Counted from the stretch's first letter, positions 18,141 through 28,721 are shown. The stretch is DNA of 43,248 nt from Veillonella sp. AM51-8BH (GCF_003463825.1 NZ_QSDY01000012.1:1-43248), one strand, 5' to 3'. A program made the numbers and translations. The notes: a model not told the origin generated them from the letters alone.

Positions 18141-19112
18141 TTATACCTTTCTATCAGCTAAATTCTCTACCGCCATCACAAGGAATTCCTTGCCTGGGAA
18201 ATCACGAACAGCGTCGAGTGCTGCCAAAGCATCTTTGCAATATTGATCAGCTACAGCTAATGTATTATCAATACCGCCTTGACCGATAACATAGTCGATA
18301 ATAGCCTGCTCATCGCCGCCATTATTCAAGGCTTTAATATCCTCAAGCAATTTATCTTTATTATCATCATTAACGATACTTAACAACGGATATGTCAATA
18401 AACCTTCGCGAAGATCATTCCCCACGGGTTTACCAGTCGTCGCTGTTGTTTCACGATAATCCATAATATCATCAGTAATTTGGAATGCCATGCCCAGAGC
18501 ATGACCATATTTTTTCAACTCAACGATTTCAGATTCGCTCCAGCCCCCTAATAGGCCACCAAGTTCCATACAGCCTTCCATAAAGTCAGCTGTTTTCTTT
18601 TGGGTCTTAGTCATATAGCGCTCAATCCCTTGATCGATGCGATACACATCTTCCATCTGCATAAACTCGCCTTCCACAAGACAAGTAATGATATGAGAAA
18701 AAATCTGCAAATATTTCATATTAGGCATTTCAGATACAATTTGGAATGCTTTAGCAAACAAGTAATCACCACTAAGAATAGCTACCTTATTTCCTTTATG
18801 CATATGTATCGTTTCTTCGCCTCGACGAATCTCTGCTTGATCTAACACATCATCGTGAATCAAAGTCGCTAAATGAAGCATCTCTACGGCTTCAGCAATT
18901 CTAATACGCTGACGTTCTACAGATGTACCTGCATTAGCAATCAATAAACATAATTGCGCGCGCAAGCGCTTGCCACCTGCAGCAGATAATGGTCGAATCA
19001 GTGCATTAAAGTCTTCTGCACCTGTATTAAAAGATGATGCAAGAGACTCTTCCACACCCTCTAAATCTAGAGCAATGCGTTCCATAATCTCTAATTCATT
19101 GGTTTGACTCAT
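18141..19112 (-). CDS. trans-polyprenyl diphosphate synthase
   Basis: The 323-residue protein is an all-helical prenyltransferase. It holds the first Asp-rich motif DDVLD at 87-91 and the second, DDIMD, at 214-218, plus the GGKRLR isopentenyl-diphosphate site near 46-51. It builds a long-chain prenyl diphosphate, probably for a quinone side chain (heptaprenyl/octaprenyl type). The chain length depends on residues before the first Asp motif and I would not assign it by eye. Its ATG overlaps the engB stop codon (ATGA), so the two are translationally coupled. Confidence 0.9.
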   Translation of the reverse strand: MSQTNELEIMERIALDLEGVEESLASSFNTGAEDFNALIRPLSAAGGKRLRAQLCLLIANAGTSVERQRIRIAEAVEMLHLATLIHDDVLDQAEIRRGEETIHMHKGNKVAILSGDYLFAKAFQIVSEMPNMKYLQIFSHIITCLVEGEFMQMEDVYRIDQGIERYMTKTQKKTADFMEGCMELGGLLGGWSESEIVELKKYGHALGMAFQITDDIMDYRETTATTGKPVGNDLREGLLTYPLLSIVNDDNKDKLLEDIKALNNGGDEQAIIDYVIGQGGIDNTLAVADQYCKDALAALDAVRDFPGKEFLVMAVENLADRKV

Positions 19113-19807
19113 GCTTCATCTCCTACTAGAACTTTATTGATGCGTTGTTGTAAAAGTTCACGTCCCGTGTGTTTTAAGGAGCTATATAAAATAGGCGGTG
19201 TATTCGTTGGATACATTTCCTTAATTTTAGCCAAGTTCGCAGACTTCTCTTTAGCCGTTAGTTTGTCAGCTTTAGTAACTACAATTTGTAATGGTACACC
19301 AGCTTCAACGAGCCAATCATAGGCCACCTTATCGATAGGCATCTCTGGATGACGGCCATCGATAAGTAAGCACAACAACATCAATCGTTCAGAATGTAAA
19401 ATATAATCGGCAATAAAGGAAGACCACAAGTTGCGGTTTCCCTTATTTGTCTTTGCAAAACCATAACCAGGAAGGTCTACGAGAAACCAGTTATATCTGC
19501 GTTCCTCTGTTTCAGAAATATCCTCTTTTGATTCAATATCAAAGTAGTTAATTGTCTTAGTCTTACCTGGTTGGCCACTAACGAGAGCCAACCCACGATA
19601 ATTACACAACGAGTTAATCAACGAAGATTTGCCCACATTAGAGCGCCCGATGAAGGCTATTTCCACAGTATCCCCTTCAGGATATTGATCAGCCTTAACA
19701 CAGGAAGTATTATATTTTGCTGCTATAATACGAGGCCCCTTCGGTTCTTTTCGTGTATATTGTGGTTTTGGGCCCATTTGTTTAGTGGATTTTTTCTTTT
19801 TTTGCAT
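19109..19807 (-). CDS. engB: ribosome biogenesis GTPase YihA/YsxC/EngB
   Basis: This TRAFAC-class GTPase helps assemble the 50S ribosomal subunit. The G1 loop GRSNVGKSSL is near residue 53, G2 lies around GKTKTINYF, G3 is DLPGYG and G4 is TKAD. At 232 residues it is longer than common family members (about 195-210) because of a basic N-terminal tail rich in Lys, Gln and Pro (about 1-25). Its ATG shares one base with the lon stop codon, a common lon-engB arrangement in Firmicutes. Confidence 0.93.
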   Translation of the reverse strand: MQKKKKSTKQMGPKPQYTRKEPKGPRIIAAKYNTSCVKADQYPEGDTVEIAFIGRSNVGKSSLINSLCNYRGLALVSGQPGKTKTINYFDIESKEDISETEERRYNWFLVDLPGYGFAKTNKGNRNLWSSFIADYILHSERLMLLCLLIDGRHPEMPIDKVAYDWLVEAGVPLQIVVTKADKLTAKEKSANLAKIKEMYPTNTPPILYSSLKHTGRELLQQRINKVLVGDEA

Positions 19808-22115
19808 TACACAAGTGCCTTTGCTAATACTTCATCCATTGTCTTAACTGGCGTAATAATGAGACCGTCTTTTACAATATCAGGTAATTCTGCAATATCC
19901 TTTTCATTACCTTTAGGAATCAATACTTCTTTAATACCATTAGACAAGGCTGCTAATAACTTTTCTTTTAAACCGCCGATTGGTAGTACACGGCCACGCA
20001 ATGTAATTTCACCAGTCATGGCAATATCAGAACGAACCTTACGATTTGTTAAAATAGATACCATAGCCAATGTCATCGTAATACCTGCGGAAGGGCCATC
20101 CTTAGGTGTTGCACCTTCTGGCAAGTGAACGTGTATATCGAGTTTCTTATAGAATCATCTTCAATTTTTAAGGCTTTTGCATTGTGGCGAATATAGCTCA
20201 TTGCAGCTTGACCAGACTCTTGCATAACCTTACCTAAGCTACCAGTTAATGCAAGTTTACCTGTACCGTTCATAGTTGTTGCTTCGCATGGCAATACAAC
20301 GCCACCTACAGAAGTCCAAGCTAGACCATTTACATAGCCAATTTGCGGTTTCTTTTCGCGCTCTTGGTCAACAAAAATTGGTGCACCCAAGAATTCGGGA
20401 AGATTTTTTGTCGTTACTTTCGGTGCATCCCCACCTTCTTCAACGACTTTATAAGCAATCTTACGACAAATCTTAGCAATCGTTTTTTCTAAGGTACGAA
20501 CACCCGCTTCACGAGTATATTCGGAAACTACCTTTTTCAACACTGCATCAGATAATTTAACCTTGTAATCTTCAAGGCCATTTTTCTTGATTTGTTTAGG
20601 TACTAAATAGCGCTTAGCAATTTCTAATTTTTCTTGTTCCATATAGCTAGATAATTCGATAATTTCCATACGATCTAACAATGGACCTGGAATATTGGAT
20701 GCAACATTAGCCGTTGTAATCCAGAATACTTCGGAGAAATCAAATGGTACTTCAATGAAGTGATCACTAAATGTGCTATTTTGTTCAGGGTCCAATACCT
20801 CTAACAATGCAGAGGATGGATCGCCTTTATAATCAGATGCAAGTTTATCAATTTCATCCAATAAGAATACAGGGTTCTTAGTGCCTACATTCTTGAGGCC
20901 TTGAATCATACGACCAGGCAATGCACCAATATACGTACGGCGATGGCCACGAATTTCAGCTTCATCACGTACACCACCTAAAGATGCACGGATGAACTTA
21001 CGGTTCATTGCTTTAGCTATAGACGTAGCCAAGGATGTTTTACCAACACCTGGTGGTCCAACTAAGCAAAGAATGGAGCCACTATTCTTACCAGTTAACT
21101 TACGAACAGCTAAGAATTCAAGGATGCGTTTCTTAACCTTTTCAAGGCCATAATGATCAGCCTCAAGCATATCATGAGCCTCTTTAATATCTAAGCGATC
21201 CTCAGTCAATTCGTTCCAAGGTAACGCTAACACCCAATCTAGGTAATTGCGCAAAATAGTTGCTTCTGGCATCAATTGAGGCATGCGACTATAACGAGAG
21301 ATTTCTTTATCGATACGTTCATGTACATCTTCGCTAAGGTTGAGTGCTTTCAATTTAACACGTAACTCTTCTGCTTCTTCCTCTGGATCTCCTTTGTCAC
21401 CCAACTCATCGTGGATAACTCGGATTTTTTCACGCAAGAAATATTCTTTTTGCGCTTTTTCCATAGATTGACGAACTTGATTATTAATAGAATTTTCCAA
21501 ATCAGAAATTTGTAATTCCATATTCAAGATGCCTACGATCATATTTAAACGACGAGCTACGGATAACTCTTCAAGTAACTCTTGGCGTTTAGTATTATTA
21601 ATAGGCAACAAGAACGCAACTTGGTCAGCTAATTCACAAGGGTCACGTAATTCCATAACCCGTGTTACGCCTTCATCGGTAACAGATTTGGCCTCTTCAG
21701 CCCATTCGCCAAACTTAGATTGCACTAAACGACGATAGGCTTCTAACTCAACATCGTCTTCAAATTCGGAGGCTACACGCTCGTAGTCCCCTACATAGTA
21801 CGGATCCATACTTGTTATATTCATTACGCGAATACGTGTAATGCCCTCTACAAGAACACGTACAATACCACCTGGCAAGCGTAACATTTGCTTAATTTTT
21901 ACTAATGTACCCATTTGGGCTAAGTCATGAACAGTTGGCGAATCAACAGCATCATCCTTTTGGCTGACAACTGCTAAAATGCGATCCTCGTTCATTGCGG
22001 CTTCTACCGCTTTAATGGATTTGTCTCGACCGATATCGAGGTGAATCACGATATTCGGGTATACAACCATGCCTCTAAGGGGTACGGTTGGAATCCCAAT
22101 TTCGAGTAAATTCAT
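19807..22115 (-). pseudogene. lon: ATP-dependent protease Lon, frameshifted (one base missing)
   Basis: Read with one added base, this is a normal 769-residue Lon. It has an N-terminal substrate domain (about 1-200), coiled coil, AAA+ module with Walker A GPPGVGKT at 353-360 and Walker B VFLLDEID, and a C-terminal protease domain. The frame breaks near 20153-20155, around residue 653: the first frame ends at 20073, while the rest, beginning [19 protein letters not shown], continues in the next frame to 19807. The catalytic Ser (DGPSAG) and Lys ([10 protein letters not shown]) are both in the second piece, so an unrepaired product would have no peptidase activity. I see no slippery heptamer. 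Sequencing error or a true loss are both possible. Confidence 0.9.
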
Positions 22116-22142
22116 ACTTCCTCCAGGTATTTATATTATGAA

Positions 22143-22176
22143 AAGAAACTCATTCCTACACAGAAATGAGTTTCTT
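22143..22176 (-). terminator. intrinsic terminator between clpX and lon
   Basis: On the minus strand AAGAAACTCATT pairs with AATGAGTTTCTT (12 bp, loop of 10) and is followed by TTTT. It starts five bases after the clpX stop codon and lies 28 bases before the lon start. Lon may be read by leaky termination or by a promoter too close for me to define. Confidence 0.75.
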
Positions 22177-22180
22177 CGAA

Positions 22181-23434
22181 TTACGATTTCAACTGGATGT
22201 CTTGGTCTGCCTCATTTTTGAGTATAGGTTCACCTGTGCTCAACACGGATTCACGATTAACTATGCACTTAGTTACTTCCGGCATGGAAGGAACTTCAAA
22301 CATAACGCGTTTCATCACCTTTTCAATGATAGCACGCAAACCACGAGCACCTGTTTTTCGCTGTAATGCTTCATCAGCGATTTCTTCTAATGCATCTTCA
22401 GTGAAAGTTAATTCTACACCATCAAGGGATAGAATTTTTTCATATTGTTTTGTTAATGCATTTTTAGGCTTTGTCAAAATTTGGATCAATGCATCTCTAT
22501 CCAATTGATCTAATGTTACCATTACTGGCAAACGACCAATGAACTCAGGGATTAAGCCAAACTTCAATAAATCTTCAGGTACAACATCCTTCAAGATAGC
22601 CGATATATTACGTTCTTCTTTACGTTGTACATCTGCACCAAAACCAAGGGTTTTCTTAGCGGTACGCTTAGTAATAACCTTGTCCATACCATCAAATGCA
22701 CCACCACAAATAAAGAGAATATTTGTAGTGTCAATTTGAAGCATTTCTTGATTTGGATGCTTTCTACCACCTTGAGGCGGAACAGAAGCTACGGTACCTT
22801 CTAAGATTTTAAGTAATGCTTGTTGTACGCCTTCACCAGACACATCACGTGTAATGGAAGGGTTCTCAGACTTACGTGCAATCTTATCAATTTCATCGAT
22901 ATAAATAATGCCACGTTCAGCCCGAGCTATATCATAATCTGCAGCTTGGATAATTTTGAGCAAGATATTTTCCACATCTTCCCCTACATAACCAGCTTCA
23001 GTTAAGCTTGTAGCATCTGCAATAGCAAATGGTACTTCTAGCATTTTCGCTAAGGTTTGAGCCAATAGTGTTTTACCACTACCAGTAGGACCAATGAATA
23101 AAACATTAGCCTTTTGTAATTCTACATCATCAACTACATTATCTGTTTGTAAACGTTTGTAGTGATTATATACAGCCACAGCTAAAGAGATTTTAGCATC
23201 ATCTTGACCAATAACATATTCGTCAAGATGAGCTTTAATTTCTCTCGGCGTTGGCAATTCTTTTAAGTTGAAGTCGTCCGTCTCTACGTCACCTAACTCA
23301 TCAGCAATAATACGTTCACATACTTCAACGCATTCATCACAAATATATACGTTAGGACCCGCTACTAATTTGCGGACTTCTTCGCTTGTGCGTCCACAAA
23401 AACTGCAGCGCATAGTGTCTTTATCTTTTGCCAA
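22181..23434 (-). CDS. clpX: ClpX unfoldase, ATPase subunit of ClpXP
   Basis: The 417-residue AAA+ protein unfolds substrates and feeds them to ClpP. The N-terminal zinc domain has Cys10, Cys13, Cys32 and Cys35. Walker A is GPTGSGKT, Walker [10 protein letters not shown], and a pore-loop-like GYVGEDVE segment lies between them. The IGF-type loop that docks on ClpP appears as LGFGAD, where Ile is replaced by Leu. The gene starts 12 bases after clpP stops and the two are evidently co-transcribed. The last 20 residues are acidic and poorly conserved. Confidence 0.96.
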   Translation of the reverse strand: MAKDKDTMRCSFCGRTSEEVRKLVAGPNVYICDECVEVCERIIADELGDVETDDFNLKELPTPREIKAHLDEYVIGQDDAKISLAVAVYNHYKRLQTDNVVDDVELQKANVLFIGPTGSGKTLLAQTLAKMLEVPFAIADATSLTEAGYVGEDVENILLKIIQAADYDIARAERGIIYIDEIDKIARKSENPSITRDVSGEGVQQALLKILEGTVASVPPQGGRKHPNQEMLQIDTTNILFICGGAFDGMDKVITKRTAKKTLGFGADVQRKEERNISAILKDVVPEDLLKFGLIPEFIGRLPVMVTLDQLDRDALIQILTKPKNALTKQYEKILSLDGVELTFTEDALEEIADEALQRKTGARGLRAIIEKVMKRVMFEVPSMPEVTKCIVNRESVLSTGEPILKNEADQDIQLKS

Positions 23435-23446
23435 TGGGCGCCTCCA

Positions 23447-24040
23447 TTACTTGCTTTCTACAGGTTCTCTTGTGAGCACCTCATCAATTAAGCCGTATTC
23501 AACGGCATCCTGAGCACTCATGAAGTTATCGCGATCTGTATCGCGAGCTACTACTTCAATATCTTGTCCACTGCGAGAAGCTAAGATACCATTTAATTCT
23601 TCACGCATACGAAGAATCTCACGGGCATGGATTTCAATTTCAGATGCTTGCCCTTGAACACCACCTAATGGTTGGTGAATCATAACGCGTGCATGAGGCA
23701 ACGCATAACGTTTGCCCTTGGCACCTGCTGTTAAAAGCACTGCCCCCATGCTTGCTGCAGAGCCTACACAAATGGTAGACACATCTGGTTTAATATATTG
23801 CATAGTATCATAAATAGCCATGCCGGCAGTTACAACACCACCGGGGCTATTAATGTACAAATGGATATCCTTATCAGGATCCTCTGCTTCTAGGAATAAC
23901 ATTTGCGCAATAACCGCATTTGCTACATTATCATCAATAGGTCCACCTAGGAAGATAATGCGGTCCTTTAACAAGCGAGAGTAAATATCATAGGAACGCT
24001 CACCGCGTTCACTTTGTTCAACTACGATTGGTACATACAT
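23447..24040 (-). CDS. clpP: ClpP serine protease subunit
   Basis: The 197-residue protein forms the tetradecameric chamber of ClpXP. The catalytic triad is complete: Ser97 in GSAASMGA, His122 in MIHQPLGG and Asp171 in DRDNFMSA. No long propeptide is evident before the YVPIVVEQ start. It lies 36 bases after tig and 12 bases before clpX, so the proteostasis genes appear to form one unit. Confidence 0.97.
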   Translation of the reverse strand: MYVPIVVEQSERGERSYDIYSRLLKDRIIFLGGPIDDNVANAVIAQMLFLEAEDPDKDIHLYINSPGGVVTAGMAIYDTMQYIKPDVSTICVGSAASMGAVLLTAGAKGKRYALPHARVMIHQPLGGVQGQASEIEIHAREILRMREELNGILASRSGQDIEVVARDTDRDNFMSAQDAVEYGLIDEVLTREPVESK

Positions 24041-24076
24041 ATATTCACCTTTTCATGTACCTAGTTGAGCAAACTA

Positions 24077-25381
24077 TTATTTAGCCGCTTCAGCGCCTTT
24101 TGCATTATCAATAATGAATCGAGCTGCTTTTTTGCGAGCTACAGAGCCTGCCAACATAGCTACACGACCTTCTTTTGCAATAATATCCCAAACTTCTTTA
24201 GGATCTGCCCCAAAGTTTTGAGCCATAATGAAGATTTCACGGTTCATATCATCTGGAGTTACTTCGATACCTTCAGCAGTTGCGATAGCGTCTAATACTA
24301 AATCAGCGCGTACGTTTTCAGCTGCGGAATCTTTGTATTCAAAACGTAAATCTTCGATAGTTTTGTTGGAGAATTTCAAGTAGTCATCAAGTTTCAAGCC
24401 ACGGCCTTCCATGTTCATAGCCAATTCTTGAATCATTTGTTCTACACGATCTTCGATCATTACTTCTGGGATTTCAACAGTAGCATTTTTAACAGCTGTT
24501 TGAATCAAGTCAGCATTGTAAGTATCGATTGCGCGACGGGAAGCTTCTTCTTCCATTTTAGCGCGAAGATCTTTTTTCAATTCTTCAATAGTTTCGTAAG
24601 AGCTTGCTTCTTTTGCGAACTCGTCGTTCAATTCAGGCAACTCTTTACGTTTGATATCATGAATATGAGTTTTGAATTCTGCTTCTTTACCAGCAAGTTC
24701 TGCTACGAAGTAGTCTTCAGGGAATGTTACTTTTACAGTTACATCATCGCCAGCTTTAGCGCCGATCAATTGATCTTCGAAGCCAGGAATGAAGCTACCA
24801 GAACCGATTTGCAATGGGTAGGATTTACCTTCACCACCATCGAATGGTTTGCCATCAACGGAACCAGCGAAGTCGATTACTGCGAAGTCGTCTTTTTGAA
24901 TTGTAGCGCCTTCTTCAGCAACAACCATTTTTGCTTGTTGTTCACGGATGTTGTTCAATTGTTCTTCGATTTGTTCATCAGTTACTGTAGCATCTTGTTT
25001 TTCAGCTTCTAAGCCTTTGTAGTCGCCAAGTTTAACTTCAGGGCGTTTAGTTACAGTAGCTTTGAAAATCAAGTCTTTACCTTCTTCGAATTGTTCGCGT
25101 TCGATTTCTGGTTCAGATACAGGAACGATATCATTTTCACGAAGTGCAGCACTGTAGTTTTGGCTAGCCAATACTTCGAATGCTTCTTCCATGATAGCGT
25201 CTTTGCCGAAGTTCATTTCCAAAATACGGCGAGGTGCATGACCTTTACGGAAGCCAGGAATGTTTACTTGACTTGCAATGCGTTTTACAGCTTGCTTAAT
25301 GCCTTTATCTACTTCTGCTGCAGGTACTTCAATAGTTAACGTTACTACGTGTTGATCAACAGGATTTACAGTTGCTTTCAT
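24077..25381 (-). CDS. tig: trigger factor, ribosome-bound chaperone
   Basis: The 434-residue protein binds near the nascent-chain exit. The ribosome-binding signature GFRKGHAPRRI is at about residues 43-53, the FKBP-type peptidyl-prolyl isomerase domain spans roughly 150-245, and a long helical C-terminal domain (about 250-420) forms the chaperone arms. It precedes clpP and clpX. A GAGGAGG ribosome site lies eight to ten bases before the ATG, and a small GGGC/GCCC hairpin sits in the leader. Confidence 0.96.
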   Translation of the reverse strand: MKATVNPVDQHVVTLTIEVPAAEVDKGIKQAVKRIASQVNIPGFRKGHAPRRILEMNFGKDAIMEEAFEVLASQNYSAALRENDIVPVSEPEIEREQFEEGKDLIFKATVTKRPEVKLGDYKGLEAEKQDATVTDEQIEEQLNNIREQQAKMVVAEEGATIQKDDFAVIDFAGSVDGKPFDGGEGKSYPLQIGSGSFIPGFEDQLIGAKAGDDVTVKVTFPEDYFVAELAGKEAEFKTHIHDIKRKELPELNDEFAKEASSYETIEELKKDLRAKMEEEASRRAIDTYNADLIQTAVKNATVEIPEVMIEDRVEQMIQELAMNMEGRGLKLDDYLKFSNKTIEDLRFEYKDSAAENVRADLVLDAIATAEGIEVTPDDMNREIFIMAQNFGADPKEVWDIIAKEGRVAMLAGSVARKKAARFIIDNAKGAEAAK

Positions 25382-25444
25382 TTAAAATATGTCCTCCTCG
25401 AAGGGCAATACGCCCAAATTTCTGTAGTATATTATGCACTCCTA

Positions 25445-25473
25445 ATAATAACATAAATGCAAGGTCAATGCAA
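25445..25473 (-). promoter_or_regulatory. candidate promoter for tig-clpP-clpX
   Basis: TTGCAT (25468-25473), a 17-base spacer and TATTAT (25445-25450) lie on the minus strand, between the CBS-gene terminator and tig. The -35 box is weak, so the exact boxes are uncertain, but a promoter must lie in this short gap. Confidence 0.45.
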
Positions 25474-25492
25474 TTCTTCTCAATTTACACTA

Positions 25493-25520
25493 AAAGACCA
25501 CCCCGAAATGGGTGGTCTTT
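25493..25520 (-). terminator. intrinsic terminator after the CBS-domain gene
   Basis: AAAGACCACCC and GGGTGGTCTTT form a perfect 11-bp stem with a 6-base loop, followed by a T on the minus strand that extends the TTT of the stem. It could work in both directions. It lies 25 bases past the CBS gene stop. Confidence 0.88.
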
Positions 25521-25544
25521 CTATGTTCTACATAATTATGCAAA

Positions 25545-26000
25545 TTAGTTATCTTTAGCAATCAATTTGATAATGTCACGACGAGACAAGATACCAATCA
25601 AATGGTAATCCTTATCTACAACAGGAACATTTTTCAAATGTTGATCAAGCATAACAGATACAATTTCCTCTACATCTTTATCCGGTGTAGTTGTAATGAC
25701 TTCGTCGGTCATCAACTCATGAACGTGAGATGCTAACAATTTTTTGAATTGCGCATTATATTCGCCAATGCCATTGTAATAAATACTAGCGCCCAACACA
25801 TTTACATAGTGAGGTACATGAGGGCGAACTTTTTTATAAAGCAAATCACCTTCAGAAATAATACCTAATAATTTATTGTTGTCATCCACTACGGAAACAG
25901 CTGTTAAATTATATTTTACCAATAAGTCAGCCACATCAGAAATCGGCGCATCCTTGCCAACAGTAACAGGGTATTTATTCATTACTTCTTGAATTTTCAT
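25545..26000 (-). CDS. stand-alone CBS-domain pair protein
   Basis: The 151-residue protein consists of two CBS domains (about 1-60 and 88-150) and nothing else. Typical CBS stretches are visible: SVVDDNNKLLGIISEGDLL in the first and NVPVVDKDYHLIGILSRRDII in the second. Such proteins bind adenine nucleotides or S-adenosylmethionine and act as energy sensors, but the partner is not evident. The start has AAGGAGGAA upstream. A TATAAT at 26034-26039 could be its -10 box, though no good -35 is seen. It is monocistronic with the terminator at 25493-25520. Confidence 0.85.
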   Translation of the reverse strand: MKIQEVMNKYPVTVGKDAPISDVADLLVKYNLTAVSVVDDNNKLLGIISEGDLLYKKVRPHVPHYVNVLGASIYYNGIGEYNAQFKKLLASHVHELMTDEVITTTPDKDVEEIVSVMLDQHLKNVPVVDKDYHLIGILSRRDIIKLIAKDN

Positions 26001-26105
26001 AGTGAATTCCTCCTTACAAATACATCTTGCTTTATTATACTATTCGACATAGCATAATAAAACTCCTTTTTTATAAGAATATTATATAAATAATTTATAA
26101 GTCTA

Positions 26106-26585
26106 TTACCAATGATATGGTTCGTTACGATTAATCTTAGAAGCTCTATAAATTTGCTCTACTAGCAATAAGCGTACCATTTGATGGGTAAAGGTCATTG
26201 GGCTAAAGGATAATTTATAATTTACAGATCTACGTAGTTCATCGCTTACCCCAAAAGCACCGCCAACGATGAACGCCATATCGCTAACACCATCTACTTC
26301 TAATTTTGCTACAGTCTTTGCTAAGTCTTCAGAGGACATTGTCTTACCGTACACATCGAGTAATACTGTATAAGCACTCTTCGGAACCGCTTTTAATAAA
26401 CGCTCACCTTCTTCTGCAACGACTTGTTTTCGATCCGCATCACTCGGCTTATCGCCAATTTTACTTTCATTTAATTCAGTAATAGTAATACCACCATAAG
26501 GCCGCATGCGCTTTACGAATTCCGCAACACCATCCCGCAGATAAGCATCTTTTAACTTTCCGATACAAACTACATAAAATCTCAT
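26106..26585 (-). CDS. rlmH: 23S rRNA pseudouridine-1915 N3-methyltransferase
   Basis: The 159-residue SPOUT-class methyltransferase modifies pseudouridine 1915 in helix 69 of 23S rRNA. The SAM-binding knot region FIVGGAFGVSDELR (about 104-117) and the C-terminal block QMVRLLLVEQIYRA with the terminal NEPYHW are all present, and length is standard. The gene starts three bases after the upstream metallohydrolase stop codon; the yycJ-rlmH linkage is also seen in other Firmicutes. Confidence 0.96.
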   Translation of the reverse strand: MRFYVVCIGKLKDAYLRDGVAEFVKRMRPYGGITITELNESKIGDKPSDADRKQVVAEEGERLLKAVPKSAYTVLLDVYGKTMSSEDLAKTVAKLEVDGVSDMAFIVGGAFGVSDELRRSVNYKLSFSPMTFTHQMVRLLLVEQIYRASKINRNEPYHW

Positions 26586-26588
26586 TTT

Positions 26589-27395
26589 CTACCTCTTTAC
26601 AGATTGCATAGACACAATTTCATTAGGCTGACCATGTTGCAATTTCATTTCCGGTCCAATGCGTACGCCACCGTCTACTAGCATTTTTCCAATCGTTTGA
26701 GTTACTAAAACTGCATTATTATTGTTTTCAGAACGATGGGCCAGAATAACTTGCATAAAATCAGGCCGCTTCATCATAAGCAAGGCTTGAGCTGCCATTT
26801 CGTTGCTTAAATGGCCTTCATCACTGGCCACCCGTTGTTTCAAAAAAGGTTGATACGGTCCAAAGCGCAACATATGAGGATCATAATTAGCCTCTAGTAC
26901 TAGCAACGTACTATCATCCAGTCTATGTAATATATCATCAGAAATGATACCCGTATCGGTCACGACTGTAGCCTTGTCGTTTCCAGAAAATACATTTATT
27001 CCGATTGGATCTGCTGCATCATGACTCACTGCAAAAGGTTCTACAATCAGATTCCCCAATGTTAGACTACCTTTGGTCAGTTCAATTAATTGATTCTTTG
27101 GTACGACGAGCTTATCTTGTATTTCACGCCACGTTCCCTGTTTCGTATACACAGGAATATCAAAGCGTTTCAACAGTTGTTGTAGCCCTGCAATATGATC
27201 ACTATGCTCATGACTGATAAATATGCCCTCTACCTGTGCCATATCGATATGCAATTCTTTTAATCCATTTACGATGCGCCGACAGCTAATGCCTACATCG
27301 TGCAATATGACGGAGTTTCCTTTTTTTATTACTGTACAATTGCCCTTGCTACCACTAGCAAGGACATGGACCTCCAACGGTGAGGATTCACTCAT
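26589..27395 (-). CDS. MBL-fold metallohydrolase, WalJ/YycJ type
   Basis: This 268-residue protein is a metallo-beta-lactamase-fold enzyme. The metal motif HEHSDH lies at about 62-67, a second ligand segment is VTDTGIISDD, and HRSENNN lies near the end. It resembles YycJ/WalJ proteins, thought to be nucleases linked to cell-wall or replication control; the exact substrate is not settled. I prefer the ATG at 27393-27395, with GGAG seven bases upstream, over the TTG just before it. It is paired with rlmH. Confidence 0.85.
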   Translation of the reverse strand: MSESSPLEVHVLASGSKGNCTVIKKGNSVILHDVGISCRRIVNGLKELHIDMAQVEGIFISHEHSDHIAGLQQLLKRFDIPVYTKQGTWREIQDKLVVPKNQLIELTKGSLTLGNLIVEPFAVSHDAADPIGINVFSGNDKATVVTDTGIISDDILHRLDDSTLLVLEANYDPHMLRFGPYQPFLKQRVASDEGHLSNEMAAQALLMMKRPDFMQVILAHRSENNNNAVLVTQTIGKMLVDGGVRIGPEMKLQHGQPNEIVSMQSVKR

Positions 27396-27501
27396 CAAAA
27401 CACTCCATATACTTAATCATAATTCTTTACATATTTTTGTGAAAGTCAGTGACTTAGTTATTCGATATAACTATTGTATTAAGTTAAATAACCGTAAACT
27501 A

Positions 27502-28691
27502 TCATGACTTGCTTTCAGATAAGTCAGTCAAACGCTCTACAAAGTAAGCCATATTAGACTCGATATCCGGACCTCTACGGAACATATCGCCCCCAACGAG
27601 GAACATTGTATCATTACCGTATAACTTAACTAGTTCATTAAGACGAGCATCTGTTACACCACCACCTGGAGCTGGGCAAGCCGCTTTCATCAATGCCATA
27701 GGTTGTTTAATATAATTCGAAATTCTCTTGCATTGCTCCTCTGTGAAAGTAAAACGTCCACCATAGGATACAAAGATTGGCATATCAGCCCCAAAAATAC
27801 GAGGCAACAAGCCTAATTGTAGATAATCAGCTATACCAGATGTGCCAGGACTTACAAATCCACCTGAATAAGCGGGATGATGTATAATGGGCAATCGTAA
27901 TTTTTCATCACTAGCTAGTTTATGTAGCCAACCAAACCCAACGAGCCCTGAGGCCACCATAAGGCCGTTGCGCCAGCTTCCTTAGCAAAATAAGCACGTT
28001 CTATTACGTCTGTACCATCGCCAGACACATTAGCTGCATATAAGGTATGTTTGCCGTGTTTATCATTCATTTCACGCACTATAGCAGCACATCGCTTTAC
28101 CCGATCTTTAAATTGAGAGAACGACTGGTTAGAGATACCATGGTCATCCTTAATAACATCTGCCCCACCACGTGTATAAGCTCCACACATACGAGCTAAC
28201 TCTTCATTAGGTGTTCCCATAGGTTTTACAACCGCCTGAATCATAGGTCGTGTCGGTGTGTGCACTAAGTCACGAATGCCTTGTAAACCAAACTGAGGCC
28301 CTGTAAACACATCATAAAGGGTTGGACATAACTCTACATCAACCACCCAAATATGAGGTTGTAAGGACGAGTTTCCAAAGACAACATTTAAAAATTGTGT
28401 CGCTTCTAATGCCGTAGTATCTACAAGATACGAAATACGAGCCACATAGTAACGAGATACATCAATTACAGCATTTGGCATAACGCCAACATTAACATAT
28501 GCAGAACCTTGTTCCATAGGCTCAAGGCTCTCTAACCGACCAGTGATATTTTCTTTAATATACGAATCAGTAATAAACTCATAAGGGAACTCTATGGTTT
28601 GTTCTACTTGAACAGCCCAAGCAATTGCTTTTGCTTCTTCATATGAACCTGCTTCTATTCGATACGTAACTATAAATCGCTCGTCTTTCAT
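27502..28691 (-). pseudogene. RuBisCO-like protein (form IV type), frameshifted
   Basis: With one base restored near 27961-27963 this is a continuous protein of about 396 residues with the two-domain RuBisCO large-chain fold. The first frame carries the N-terminal domain and the metal site VIKDDHG: Lys181 and Asp183 are kept, but the Glu of true RuBisCO (KDDE) is His184. The QAVVKPMG segment keeps the first conserved Lys (156) and loses the second (Met158). The second frame has HHPAYSGGF, a loop-6 region with GGRF in place of the catalytic Lys, and the phosphate-binding PAPGGGV and LVGGDMF. It is therefore a RuBisCO-like protein, not a CO2-fixing enzyme. The reaction is unknown. AAAGGAG precedes its ATG. 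Confidence 0.85.
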
Positions 28692-28721
28692 AATGCTTCT
28701 CCTTTGTAATAATATTATTTA

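Noticed and set aside
20140..20165. Programmed frameshift in lon
   Set aside because: There is no X-XXY-YYZ slippery site or downstream pseudoknot, and Lon is not known to use recoding.
27502..28691. True CO2-fixing RuBisCO
   Set aside because: Key catalytic residues are replaced (KDDH in place of KDDE, loop-6 Lys absent, second Lys of KPK lost).
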